DNA from: Rhodeus uyekii
Lineage: Eukaryota > Chordata > Actinopteri > Cypriniformes > Acheilognathidae
Reading direction: 5' to 3'
NCBI GenBank assembly: GCA_037043235.1
Contig: JAWRVZ010000562.1
Span: 62,001-126,000, forward strand
Length of the DNA stretch: 64,000 bases
Positions 11,680-23,048 of the stretch are shown piece after piece. Position numbers and translations under genes: made by a program. How positions within the stretch are numbered: position 1 is the first letter of the stretch; every line of letters starts with the position of its first letter. The notes beneath the pieces were generated by a model, which saw nothing but the letters and a program-made list of their open reading frames with translations, had not been told where the DNA came from and ran no database searches.

Positions 11680-12934
11680 TATTTGAATATTACAACTGTT
11701 AATAATAATGTAACTAATCAATACAGTACTTAATAAAAGTACCTTGTATTAAGTGGTCTGAACAGATTTTGTAAAGCTTCGACAGCAGTTCTTTTTAGTT
11801 GGCTAACCATGTCTTCACTTAACATCTTTGTTTTCTCTACTTCAAATCTCCTCACAACAGGAATAGTGTAAAAACTGTTTCACGGAATCGTATGCACGGT
11901 TTATACGAGCTTTAACCCAGCAGGTATTAACCATTGTGTAAATTGTATTCAAGCGAAACACGCATTGCCCCACAGAATGACTAATAACCGTACAGTGACG
12001 TATATGATGACGTCATGTGGGAACTATGTATTTGGCTACAAATGTGAAAATTGTCATTTTGATGCAATTCTGTAAAATACTGGAGCACTCAGTAAATATT
12101 CACCATGGCATTTAAATTTTTGGCTTTGGTTACGACTTTGGTTTGTCTTTCTTCACAAAAAATATTATTTCAAATGTTTCTGAAATGTGGTTGATTTGCC
12201 ATTGAATGAAATATAACACTTTTTAAGTCCCAGTAATAAGAATCACATATGTTAAACCACATATGGCAGTACACAGAACTTCACACAATGACATCCAAGA
12301 TGGCAAACAAGACAAAGTTCAATAAACTTATTTTGCATAATAAAACAGTGCCTGACATATGCCAGCAAAAAACGTTCATGCAAAGCAGGTATTTTCATGC
12401 TTTACTGATCCCACAGGCAGATGCAGTATTAAAGACAAGTTAGATATTGTCAGTAACGCAGGCAGAAACTGAAGAAAAGAGGCAGGAAGAGGACAGCCTA
12501 CCTGAGGAAGGTGAGGAGGAAAGCTAGCAGTTGATGATAGGTGTAGAGAGGCCACATTATAAGGGGGTGGAAGAGGAGGGACTGGAGACTTGAGGACACT
12601 CACTGCACCATCTAAAAAAAACTAAACACCACATCACTGTGAAATCTAACCACCACACAAATTGATAGAGCCATTGGTGCTCACGATGCTATGTAATCTG
12701 TAGCTTATCAGCATATACATTTACATCAATCCACAGATACACTAAGAGTAAGACTCTATACTCACCGGTTTAAATGATTTGCAGTAAATAAATATCTGAC
12801 TGGAAGATATTGTCCCTCCTTTAAAATGCGACGTAAACGCGTTGGATCATAAACACATACGTCATCCGGATGTTCCACGTTTCAAAATAAAAGTCTTTTT
12901 GGGGGGCGTGTTCAATAACACCCTTCGGTCTCGT
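11680..12934. other. no recognisable feature
   Basis: AT-rich sequence without a convincing exon, RNA gene or TIR. Short ORFs at 12249-12443 (+) and 12376-12603 (-) have no recognisable domain. Confidence 0.45.
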
Positions 12935-13090
12935 GCAGTGTTGCCAGGCTCCTTTTGGTCACGTCCGACCGGAAAAAAAATGCATTGGGCTGGTCGATAA
13001 AAATTTCAAATATAAATACATATAAATTACATTAATACAAGCCCCCCCCCCCCCCCCCCCCCCCCCTCAACAATCGCCTTCCCCCCCAGT
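12935..13090 (+). repeat. partial copy of the 17.7-kb hAT MITE, with a poly-C run
   Basis: GCAGTGTTGCCAGGCTCCTTTTGG, a CGTCCGACC block and ATAAATACATATAAATT parallel 17733-17850. It then breaks up in a C-run at about 13042-13067. Confidence 0.65.
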
Positions 13091-13394
13091 CAACAATCGT
13101 TGCTCTGTCGTCGGCCTGTTATAACTCTACACTGCACTGGGTGCTATACAAATGTTTTTTTAATGCTTTTCCTCCTTATAGTATTATAAATCAATTCATT
13201 TCTGATTAATTGAGTTTGTTCTAGTTTTATAAATCAATTCATAAATCAGTTCGTTACATATTTTAAGTTCACATTTTGTTATTTACAGTAGTTATTGCTA
13301 AAATTGGGTGGAACATTTATAAGTACTGCACTTAATTTCAAAAGCTCCCGTGGCTGTAATGCAATACATTTTCTTGAAGCAAACATGGGTTCTC

Positions 13395-13520
<126 letters not shown>

Positions 13521-14030
13521 TGTTGGACTTTACTTCAATTCCTCAAGTCCGTGGGTTCTTTGGAGAGAAGAGACGGCTTTTCATATTTATATTTAGAAGA
13601 CCCTCATATTTATACAATGTAACAACAAGTAGGCAGTCCTTTCTTGTCTGTTATCTGTTGGTTCAGTTGAGAGCTTCTCCCATCTTGGTTCCTGTTTTTC
13701 CTGCACGCATAAGCTCTTTACGAGGTTAATCATAAAGTGATGCGCCCAAAGACGCCTCAACATACAGAAAACACCCCCTTATCTGGCACACCACCTTAAA
13801 CAAACATTCCTTGTGGTCAGCTCTTCGGACACATCCTGCTTCCTTCGTCATTTTTCAACAGTTCTGAAGATTATTGATTTCTTAACATCAGCATCTTTTA
13901 CCCATTATAATTAATCATGTGCTCAAGCCTATGAACATAACTTCATTAAGTAAAACAATATTCACCTTAAAAGTACTTCATGTCATTAAACCATGCAAAA
14001 CATTATTAAGGGTAGTATTTATTTCCTTCA
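13521..14030 (-). mobile_element. LTR of a retroelement on the minus strand (downstream LTR)
   Basis: A 510-bp segment runs TG...CA on both strands. On the minus strand it is preceded by a purine tract (AAAAGGGGGAATT, plus-strand 14030-14042), as expected for a polypurine tract at the start of a 3' LTR. It has a TATA-like TATAAATATGAGGG (plus-strand about 13600-13617). A 200-bp part is repeated at 15730-16040. No coding region of the element was recognised in between, so this is a heavily deleted copy. Confidence 0.6.
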
Positions 14031-14050
14031 ATTCCCCCTTTTGATCTCCT

Positions 14051-14880
14051 GAAACAGGAGAACACCTTCTCACAGCACCGCTTCTTCGTCGTTCTCTGTT
14101 TCTTGGTCAGGATCTGTATTATTTGTTTTATTAATTGTAATAATTAATTATATTATATTATGATTATTATATATATCAGTACTAAAGGTGCTCCTAATCT
14201 CATCATTATACAGGTTCTCTTTGCTCGTCTAGGTACCTTCAGTCATCTGTCGCCATCCTCATTTTTGTTCATCTCTTCCCTACTGCCTACACTCATTGTT
14301 TGCATATTTCTGGAGGATCTCCCCCTCTCGTCTGCCTGAGCTTTTCTTAAATTTCTTCCTTGAGAATCTCCTCCTGTTCTCTCAACCATTCTTATTTCCA
14401 TCTGCCTTTATCCGCCTCTTCACCACCATTTCTTTCCCAATTAAGGGTTGTTGCTACATCCCTCGTCCTTCTCACTTTCCTTTTCTCTCTTTCTACTTCC
14501 TTTATCTGACCCCGTCAGAGTTCCTGCCTTTGTCTCTTTGCTTCTCTTGTCTGCCTTTTCCAGGTCTAGCTGCCCATCTTTAACATTCCACCCTCCCTCT
14601 TCATCTACTTTCATGTTTAACCATCTACATCATATATTGGCATCTAGGAAGGGGGAACTGAGAACCTGCGTGGATATAAGGGAGGGTTTCTATACTCCTT
14701 CTTTGCCGCTCTGCTGCCTCTTCTGTCTTTTTTTGCTGCTGACTTCCTTTCCTCCTTTGTCTTCCTTTTTATGTCACGTCTTCACTAAACCAGGACTCTT
14801 ATTTTGCCTTTTTTCAGTCACATGTTCATTTTGTTCTAGATCTTTGTCACCCATCAGTTGTCATAGTCACTAATCATCAC
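14051..14880. other. pyrimidine-rich sequence, no gene recognised
   Basis: Strongly C/T-biased on the + strand from about 14210 to 14870. This opens long but compositionally trivial frames (for example 14296-14583 and 14448-14873), which I do not regard as genes. Confidence 0.5.
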
Positions 14881-15117
14881 AGGTGTTTGTCTTTTGTTAA
14901 TCACTGTTAGTATATTTAGTTCTCTTTGTTCACTCCTTAGTGGTCAGTTGTTGTTCGTGTAGACTTCATGTTGGGTTGAACCTTGTTTGTGCAAACTACA
15001 TGCGTGTTAGAACATGATGTTAGTTTCACTGCTGTTGCGTCATCCTTGCATTCTTTATTAAAGTCCCATTGGATCGTCTTCTGTCCTCGTCTCTTGCCTT
15101 CGACCGTGACGGAACTC
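14881..15117 (+). repeat. possible LTR fragment of a Gypsy-like element
   Basis: It has a TTATTAAAG-type poly(A)-signal region followed by a CTCGTCTCTTGCC...GACCGTGACG end. This resembles the R-U5 end of the LTR at 28.0 kb in layout only. The left edge and any partner LTR are not seen. Confidence 0.3.
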
Positions 15118-15311
15118 TAGTTCAGTTATTATAGTTTACACTGCCATGAATTATTTTACATGCTACCTTCAGGGAAAATGAGATGCCTATCTTAAACATC
15201 TCCAAATATAATATTTTAAGCAAATGCATTCTTCTTATATATTTATTCATCACTTCTCATTTTATTTTTCTTAACTCATCCTTTATCTTAAATTTGTCCT
15301 CTTATATATAT

Positions 15312-15325
15312 TGACTTTTATTTAT

Positions 15326-15372
<47 letters not shown>
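15312..15372. repeat. (TA)n then poly-T run
   Basis: Simple TA repeat from about 15337 running into about 16 T. It marks the edge of the retroelement leader region. Confidence 0.85.
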
Positions 15373-15373
<1 letters not shown>

Positions 15374-15389
15374 GTGGGTTTACACAAGA

Positions 15390-15729
15390 CCTTAGGTCCT
15401 GATCACCCCTCTCAGTGACACACTTTCTTTTGTTTGGACACTTTTTGTCAGATTTACATCTCAGTCCCTTGATTCCAGATCAAAATTCCTCAGATCACCG
15501 ATCTTGTGTCCTCTTTCATTCAACCACCTGTACTATAACCTTTTTTCTTTTTCTTTAAAAAAATGTTTCTTTAGGAGTCGAACAGGGCCCTTCCCCCAGG
15601 TCCTTCGGTCACTCATAAGTGACACGGGCCCCCAGACTTCCGGTTCTCCTTTTTTTTTGTCTTTTTTTAAGAGTCAAACCAATATCCAGGGCCATTCCCC
15701 CATGTCCTTCGGTCACTCGTCCCAGACTT
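15390..15729 (-). repeat. leader-region repeats of the minus-strand retroelement
   Basis: Two imperfect copies of a unit carrying GTCCTTCGGTCACTC and CAGACTT sit directly next to the LTR-like block that begins at 15730. On the minus strand they would form the untranslated leader after the upstream LTR. Confidence 0.45.
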
Positions 15730-16140
15730 TGTTGGACTTTTCTTCAATTCCTCAAGTCGTGTGTTCTTTTAATGAGGAGAGCAGAGACGGCGTTTCCTTT
15801 ATTTAATTATCAAGTAACTCATATGAAAATAGCACACAGAGCTCTGGGTCACAGCTATCCCTGATTACACAATACTATACAAGTCTCATGCACAGGAGGT
15901 CTGTGACAACGCTCGCCTTTGAAGACCCTCATATTTATACAATGTAACAACAAGTAAGCAGTCCTTTCTTGACAGATGTTGACTGATATCTGTTGGTTTC
16001 CCCAAAAGCTTCCCCCATCTCGTTTCCTGTTTTTTCTGCATTACTAAGTTTTTTCAGCATTACCAAGTTTACTTTTAGTTTAAAATTCACTTTAATCTGC
16101 AAAGACGCTCTTCATCTTTAGTCACCACCATGTCTAACGA
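15730..16140 (-). mobile_element. second LTR-like block of the minus-strand retroelement (upstream LTR)
   Basis: It starts TGTTGGACTTTTCTTCAATT like the block at 13521. The GAAGACCCTCATATTTATAC segment (a minus-strand TATA-type promoter) and the following roughly 100 bp are shared. An insertion of about 110 bp here contains a minus-strand AATAAA. The far side (U3) has diverged beyond recognition, so the outer border is approximate. Confidence 0.5.
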
Positions 16141-17009
16141 CCTGCAGGAGTGAAAACTATGATAGAGACATATTAGTTCAATTTCAATACTAATTTTCAG
16201 TTATTTCCCATAAGCCAACCCAAAATCATGTTCTTGATATTATAAAGTTTTGTTATGGTCTCCACAACAATTAAAGGTCAGTCACATCATGTTCTCAGCC
16301 AGCTTTTGAAAGCACATTCCCATTACCTCTTTATAAACAACCTCTTCAGGGTCTCCCCCTGGCATCTTCTTTAAGTTGGGGACACTTGTCAAGGAATGCG
16401 GTTGCAGTGATCTGGTATGGAGGAGCTCAGTTTTGGGGCAGACTGCTGCAATTTCACAGGTCCCCTCTCTGAAGGATGCTGCTAGCCAACCACAGACATC
16501 CTCTCAACTCTCATCCAGCTTTCTGTTCTTGGGTAGATGCCCAGTGGCGGCGGCGAACCCCTGCCTTAGGTTGTCCCCCATGTGGCCATTAGAGGATCTT
16601 ACCTCGAGTCGTACGCCTCGTGCTCACTGTACCGCCCATTCCCTTTGCAGATCTTTGAGTTTTCTTCAAGTTCAGGTATTCTCTGGAGCTTGAAGGTGCA
16701 TTCAAGAACCACCAGAGTCATTTCGACTGCCTGACAGTGTTCAAAACATGGAGACCAGTTAATAACAGCAGTATGTTATCAGTAAAATCCAATAACATAT
16801 TCAAAACAGCAGCATAGCTTATTCTCTGTGTTTAATCTCCGTATCGCTATCACCATTGTCGACTCCATCAGCCTTGTACCATGGTGGAGACTAAGATGAG
16901 ACAAAAATAAAAATTACTGGTCATAACAATTTAATCAATTTAATCTCTCCCCTTTTATAATAAGGTCTTTATTATTTTTAATACACCTCTTTAAAGACAT
17001 TGAGTTGTT
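16141..17009. other. retroelement debris, no gene recognised
   Basis: A moderately GC-rich part at 16370-16735 has an open + frame (16376-16693) without a known domain. The rest is AT-rich. Confidence 0.35.
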
Positions 17010-17150
17010 GAAACCTTTAACAACAAATTTAATGTACACAATCCTTAATGTGGAATTTTTTGAACTGCCTGTAACATGATTTCCTTTTATTTCTCTGTGT
17101 CTATGCTCTTCACTGAAACACTTCCTGTAAATTGTTTATCACTTATGACA
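17010..17150 (-). repeat. 141-bp segment shared in inverse with 28888-29027
   Basis: Nearly identical to the reverse complement of the segment inside the gag-bearing LTR element at 28.9 kb; I see only a few differences. Both edges are sharp. Confidence 0.85.
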
Positions 17151-17188
17151 GACTTAGGTCTGACTTACGTCAGACTTAGCTGACTTTG

Positions 17189-17191
<3 letters not shown>

Positions 17192-17234
<43 letters not shown>
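17192..17234. repeat. (GA)n microsatellite
   Basis: About 21 uninterrupted GA units. Confidence 0.97.
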
Positions 17235-17237
<3 letters not shown>

Positions 17238-17733
17238 CTGACGCATTCAGGGACTAGAGCACTCTGTTTTCGTAACTTTTAACATTTATCTACTTTATTT
17301 TGACTCTGGCCTGTTTCAAAAATCTTTGTCAAAAGAATTTATAATTTTATAGTTGTCTTTTTTCGAATTACATATTACTGAAACTCCCATCTTTTGGAGT
17401 CATTGTCTGTAATTTGACGCAGTTTATCCTTATCCATTCACTATAAAACTTCTCATTACAAATCTTTCTTTCAAAAGAATTACTTAAGACTTTAATCTTA
17501 TTTTTGTTCTTTTCCAGGCGAAAACGTAAATGTTGTTATATTAAACACTGATCTTCTTTCAAATCCACTTAACACCAGAAATGTATGTTACTTTATCACA
17601 TCTAGTAGACATTTGTATCTTTCAGGCTCTTCCTTTGCTCACAACTTGCCAATCAAATTAAAACTAGGAGCATTATCTTACTGAGCTCTGAAATGTTATT
17701 TTTACAATCAGAATTAAAGCACAGACTGACCAT

Positions 17734-18041
17734 CAGTGTTGCCAAATTGGACTCCTTTTGGTGGCGTCCGACCAGAAAAAAATGCATTGTTTTTGATGAC
17801 AAACCCGCCCAAATTTCCTATATAAATGCATATAAATTCCATTAAAACAAGCCTACAAATGCATATAAATTCCACTAAAACACCTAACCCCCCCCCCCCC
17901 GGTCAACAAACACGTGGTGGTCTCTCTCTACACCCCCCCACCCCCATGAACAATTTTGGTCTTGGGTGGGAATTTTTGTAAATGGGTAGGTTTTTTGCTC
18001 TAGTTAGGGCTGGAAATCGTCAGTCCAATCTGGCAACACTG
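17734..18041 (+). mobile_element. hAT MITE (308 bp) with 8-bp TSD
   Basis: Termini CAGTGTTGCCAAATTGG and CCAATCTGGCAACACTG are inverted repeats. The duplication CTGACCAT lies at 17726-17733 and 18042-18049. There is no coding capacity, and the interior is C-rich. Confidence 0.93.
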
Positions 18042-18049
18042 CTGACCAT

Positions 18050-19761
18050 TTTCCTTCTGAGCTCTGAAAATTTACTTTGAGAAGCAGAGCTGTTTACAGC
18101 ATTTAATCTCTTCTCTTCTCCGTTTCATGATTAAATCATGACTTCCAACCTTATTTTTACACTTAGAATTAAAAACACAGACATCTAGCAGACATTTTCC
18201 TACTAAGCTCTGAAAATTCACTTTGATAAGCAGAGCTGTTTACAGCCTCTATTCTGCTTATTTAATTAATCAGTAATAATCAGACTACTCAGTTTTTGCT
18301 AGCCACATTTTAGTCAAAGTTAATACTCACCTGAAGTCATGGTAGGAAAAGATGGAGGCGGCGATCTTTGAATAACACAGCTGTGGCGTCTGCGTGATGA
18401 AACCACAAAGTATATTACAAAAACACCAAGTCACATATCCTGATCCAAACAAATTCGGGTCACAAAATTTTCTCGTAAAATTTACTTTTGCAGGAATCGT
18501 TCCAGATACATCCCTGGCAAGCAAGTTTGCCCTATATTCATGTTATATTATTTATTTTATAACTATCTAATGGTTGTCCCTAACTGCCTGAATCACTAAA
18601 TTCGGGGTACCCCTGTCTGAAGTGGAAGAGATCAAGTCAGGTTCACAGTGACACGGACCTGTGGAACATGGAATCTCCTTGTGAGATTCTTATGGATTCT
18701 AACCAGCGTTCCTATCCAGTGTTCTATACACTTTCCCTTAGAGACTTCCCCAAATCCCTTTTAAAGTGTATTAATGCGATGCCTTCCGGTTACGGCATCC
18801 CTGGAATTTAACCAGCCCCGTATGGATCCCAGCGACTATTACACCATCAAAACCGTATGATCATTAATATCATAAAGCTGGTATAATTATTTGTACCTCC
18901 ATCCTGGTTTTAAGCACATTCGGTACTCCCCACTCACTTCTGAGTGGAGCTCTCCCGATCCCCTTTCCAGTTACTTCCACTTACACAGACTAACACTTTC
19001 TACCTTGTTTGTTTAACCAGGGATGTCACCGAAGAATGAATTGCCCGCGCATTCTCCACCATTAACTGTAGGGGATTTACAGTTAAGACTCGAGGACCAG
19101 ATATGTTGAATGAAGACCAGGAGTCAGAAGTGTAGTCAATAGAATTTTTTTTAGTGAAATTTAGTTTGCAGTTTCATCAGCAGAAGCCAGCTTCAGGTCT
19201 CACAAGAAGTTCGTAGGCCGCCCCACATACAAATAACATTGTTACAGCAATTATACTCTATAACAGAATACAGAGGGTATATTATACTATAACAGAGGGT
19301 GCTAACTACGTCAATGATGACGTTTAAATGATTCTGATTGGCTAAGAAAGAAAGAAAGATAAACAAAAACTAGTAATTTTCCGTTTGATCCGTTGATCAC
19401 ATGGTTGACGGGTTTGTGAAGTGGCTTGTCGAGATCAACAAGTTTTATGGTGCCAACTAATCACCTCACCAATACAGACCATATTAACACACACACACAC
19501 ATACAGCTTCTCCAAGACTGAACTCGGCTCAGGCTCCAACTCTCAGAAGTGCTGACAATTTTCATCTTTACTCTATGGAAAACTACAGAAAAGTAAAGAA
19601 AGGTTTTTAACTAAAAAAAATCCCTTTAAGACAAAGAAACATATGAAAAATAAGACAAAGAAAAGAATATAGGTAAAAATAAATGAATATATATATGTAT
19701 ACAAGCAGCGGCAGTGGATTTCAATAGATAGATAGATTGCTGGACTCCTGATAATACTGCG
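18050..19761. other. unassigned, probably minus-strand retroelement debris
   Basis: No coding exon recognised. The stretch 18600-19200 has an even base composition unlike its AT-rich flanks and may be leader or internal sequence of the minus-strand LTR retroelement at 13.5-16 kb. I cannot show it. An ORF at 18327-18524 (-) has no recognisable domain. Confidence 0.35.
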
Positions 19762-20088
19762 ATGGACCGATGGAACAACTGGCAGGTCCTGTGCCTGGAG
19801 ACACTGTCCGATGCAGAAGATCTATGCATGATTGGATTACTGATGGCAGGGTTCCTGTTCTTTGGCTTTGGGATTGCCCTGACCTATCGAAAGATTGGTA
19901 GGACAGCTGTGAGTGACCGACTGAAGGAATTAGATCAGAAAATGACACAGATTGAGGAACTGTACCGCAATTTATGCGAACTGAACCGTAACAACGCAGT
20001 CCAAACAGTGAGTCAGATCGGTGAACTTTTAGACGAGGATCGAACGCGAACGCTGAGGACCAGAACTGATTGGTTGTTTATAACATAG
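19762..20088 (+). CDS. small transmembrane plus coiled-coil ORF upstream of the L2 LINE coding region
   Basis: A 108-residue frame starts at an ATG (MDRWNNWQVLCLETLSDAED). One hydrophobic segment at about residues 22-41 (LCMIGLLMAGFLFFGFGIAL) is followed by a basic stop-transfer-like YRKIGR. A heptad-like acidic/basic segment (LKELDQKMTQIEELYRNLCEL) lies at about 52-72. It stops at 20086-20088, where a remnant of LINE ORF1 (esterase-like) begins in another frame. I do not recognise the protein. It may be the N-terminal part of an ORF1-type protein, a captured host exon, or chance. Nothing shows that it is expressed. Confidence 0.35.
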   Translation: MDRWNNWQVLCLETLSDAEDLCMIGLLMAGFLFFGFGIALTYRKIGRTAVSDRLKELDQKMTQIEELYRNLCELNRNNAVQTVSQIGELLDEDRTRTLRTRTDWLFIT

Positions 20089-20236
20089 GGTTTATAATAA
20101 CATAGGGTTCATAGACAATTGGAAAAGTTTTTGGGGCAGACCTGACCTGTTGAAAAGAGATGGTATTCATCCCACCTGGGATGGTGCCGCTCTTCTCTCT
20201 AGTAATTTGGCACATAGTCTTAGAGCTAAACCTTGA
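20084..20236 (+). pseudogene. L2 LINE ORF1 remnant: end of an SGNH/GDSL esterase-like domain
   Basis: The frame reads FIDNWKSFWGRPDLLKRDGIHPTWDG and ends at a TGA (20234-20236). The DGIHP box is the last catalytic block (Asp-x-x-His) of SGNH esterases. CR1/L2-clade LINEs are known to carry this domain in ORF1. The front of the domain is missing. A partly repeated ACATAGGGTT at 20083 and 20100 suggests a deletion or slippage at the junction. Confidence 0.7.
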
Positions 20237-20476
20237 CTAACTGGGGTCCAGGTCAGGAAGCAGACAAACTGGCTAAACCGACTGTCTGCTAGCTGTCTCA
20301 CGTCACAGAGGTCAGATAAATTACAACACATAGAGACTCTTTCATCTAGATATCATCCTATAGAGACTGTGTCTGTTCCCCGAATTGGCAAATACAAAAA
20401 ATTCTCAAAACCGTTTAAGGGTAAAAATTAAATTTATTTACAAACAACTAAGAACGGATATAACACAAATGAACAA

Positions 20477-21214
20477 ATGATAAAGCTTGGGTTACTGAAT
20501 ATACGATCCCTTTCCTCAAAAGCACTTATTGTAAATGATATAATTACAGATCATAAACTAGATGTGCTGTGTTTGACAGAAACCTGGCTAAAACCAGACG
20601 ATTACATTACTTTAAATGAGTCCACCCCTCAAGATTACTGTTATAAACATGAGCCTCGTCTGAAAGGTAAAGGAGGAGGTGTTGCTGTAATTTATAGTAA
20701 CACGATCAGTACTGCTCAAAGATCTAATTATAAATATAATTCTTTTGAAGTGATGATCCTTAATGTAAAATTATCTAGTGCAAGTAATAATTCCTGTTTA
20801 ACTTTTGTGTTGGCTATTCTATACAGGCCACCAGGGCACCATACAGACTTTATCAAAGAATTTGCTGATTTTCTCTCAGACTTAGTAATGTCTGCAGATA
20901 AAGTCATAATTGTCGGTGATTTTAATATCCATGTAGATAATGAAAAAGACGCATTGGGATTGGCATTTAGAGACATCTTAAACTCTATTGGAGTTACACA
21001 ACATGTATCAGGACCCACTCATTCTCGTAATCATACTTTAGATCTAATATTGTTGCATGGGATCAATGTTGATACTGTTCAAATTGTGCAGCAGAGCGAT
21101 GACATCTCAGATCATTACTTAGTTGCGTGTAGATTACCATTAGCCAAAGTCGAAAAACTAACTCTCTGTTATATAGTAGAACTATCACTCCTAACACAAA
21201 AGATAGCTTTATAA
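20477..21214 (+). pseudogene. L2 LINE ORF2: apurinic-type endonuclease domain
   Basis: A 245-residue frame contains the EEP/APE-type endonuclease signatures: LNIRSLSSK near the start, LTETWL (Glu, metal site), VIIVGDFNIHVDN (Asp/Asn active site), and a terminal SDDISDHYLV (SDH motif). The endonuclease nicks target DNA for target-primed reverse transcription. After the SDH motif the true frame shifts at about 21160-21175. The reading then continues (TKDSFINNLPGQF) into the RT frame at 21331, so ORF2 is broken between EN and RT. Confidence 0.9.
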
Positions 21215-22761
21215 ATAATCTTCCTGGTCAGTTTCATCTACTTAACATCCCAGATAGCCTAGAAGAACTTGATGTTGCAACAGAAACTATTAACTCTCTC
21301 TTTTCCAGCTCTTTAGACACTGTTGCTCCGTTGCGCTTAAAGAAGATTAAAGAAAATAGTCCAACACCGTGGTACAACGAGCACACCCGGGCCCTCAAGA
21401 GAGCAGCCAGAAAAATGGAGCGGAGCTGGAAAGGGACTAAGCTTGAGGTTTTTCGCATTTCTTGGAAAGACAGCTCTATTGCATTCAGAAAGGCCTTAAA
21501 ATCAGCTAGATCTGCTTACTTTTCCACCCTCTTAGAAGAAAACAAATACAACCCTAGGTGTTTATTTGATACAGTGACTAAACTAACAAGAAATAAAGCC
21601 TCAACCCCAGATGCCTTAAAACAGCACAGCAGTAATGACTTCATGGACTTCTTTAATTGCAGGATTTATAATGTTAGAGAGAAGGTTGTAGCCGTGCAGC
21701 CGTCTACTGCAATATCACAGGATACAGTGAATTTTGGTGTCCCTGAAGAAGAGCTCCACTCCTTCGTTGCTGTTGGGGAGGAGGAGTTGTCTGGGCTCGT
21801 TAGATCATCGGGGTCGGCAACATGTATGCTAGACCCAATACCAACTAAGCTACTGAAAGAGATGCTTCCAGAAATCATAGATCCTCTTCTTAATATTGTT
21901 AATTCATCTTTGTCATTAGGATACGTACCAAAAACCTTTAAACTAGCCGTAATTAAACCGCTTATTAAAAAACCACAACTTGATCCTACAGAATTAGTTA
22001 ATTACAGGCCGATATCAAATCTACCTTTTTTGTCAAAAATTCTAGAAAAGGCAATATCTTCACAACTATGTTCCGTTCTAGAAAGAAACAGCATCTACAA
22101 GGATTTCCAGCCAGGATTTAGACCATATCATAGTACTGAGACTGCTCTCATTAGAGTTACAAATGATTTGCTTTTATCATCCGATCGTGGTTGTATCTCT
22201 CTGTTAGTGTTACTGGACCTTAGTGCTGCATTTGATACAATCGACCACAAAATCCTTCTAAATAGACTTGAAAACTATGTTGGCATTAGTGGAGTTGCAT
22301 TAGCCTGGTTCAAATCGTACTTATCTGACCGTTATCAGTTTGTAGCAGTAAATGAGGAGATGTCATATCGATCACGGGTTCAGTATGGAGTTCCTCAAGG
22401 TTCAGTACTAGGACCATTGCTTTTCACCCTATACATGCTTCCTTTGGGTGCAATTATTAGGAAGCATGGCATTAGCTTTCACTGTTACGCTGATGATACT
22501 CAGCTCTATATTTCTTCTCATCCTGATGAAACGTACCAATTCACTAAATTAACAGAATGCATAACTGATATAAAAAAATTGGATGACTAATAACTTTCTA
22601 CTGCTTAATTCTGAAAAAACAGAGATTCTAATTATTAAACCAAAAAGTTCTGCACGTAATAATCTAGACTACTGCCTAACACTTGATGGCTCTTCTGTCA
22701 AGTCTTCGTCGTCCGTTAAAAACCTGGGTGTGCTCTTTGATACCAATCTTTCATTTTAAAG
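21170..22761 (+). pseudogene. L2 LINE ORF2: reverse transcriptase domain
   Basis: The open frame 21331-22590 (419 aa) encodes a linker (NEHTRALKRAARKMERSW) and the RT palm. Visible motifs are FKLAVIKPLIKKPQLD, NYRPISNLPFLSK, FQPGFRPYHSTETAL, LDLSAAFDTIDHKIL, PQGSVLGPLLFTLYM and the catalytic CYADDTQLY. Frame is lost in an A-run at about 22571-22578. The following NNFLLLNSEKTEI and NLGVLFDTN segments are in the next frame, up to the LTR element inserted at 22767. The motif set fits the CR1/L2 clade. The YADD box is kept here but deleted in the 5.5-kb copy. Confidence 0.92.
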
Positions 22762-22766
22762 CCATG

Positions 22767-23048
22767 TGTAACGGTTATGTCATTCTCCTCCCGTGTGTCC
22801 CTCCTGTGTTCCCATAGCTACCCATGTTATCAATGTCAGCTGAGTCTTGTTAAGCCCTGCCTTTTTATACCGTCATGTTTACCATTGTCTTTGTCTCTTG
22901 TTAACGTTTCTGGTGTATAGAGTGTGGATGCCCTGTTCCTGAGTTTGCACCCCCGTGTGCCCTTTTGTTTATGATTAAAGTGTTTTTTGATTGCATCTCC
23001 GTGTTGTCCGTCGTTTCTCTCGCATCGCACGCCAGCTCTAGTGTGACA
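22767..23048 (+). repeat. left LTR
   Basis: 282 bp, TG...CA. It contains a TTTTTATACCG TATA-like stretch at about 22861-22871 and a GATTAAAGTG poly(A)-type signal at about 22973. The sequence right after it (GAACAAGAGACC) would hold the primer-binding site, but I could not match it to a tRNA 3' end. Confidence 0.95.

Noticed and set aside
14296..14873. Overlapping open frames of 95 and 141 aa on the + strand
   Set aside because: The region is strongly C/T-biased. The proteins are Ser/Leu/Phe/Pro low-complexity without domains or splice borders, as expected from composition.
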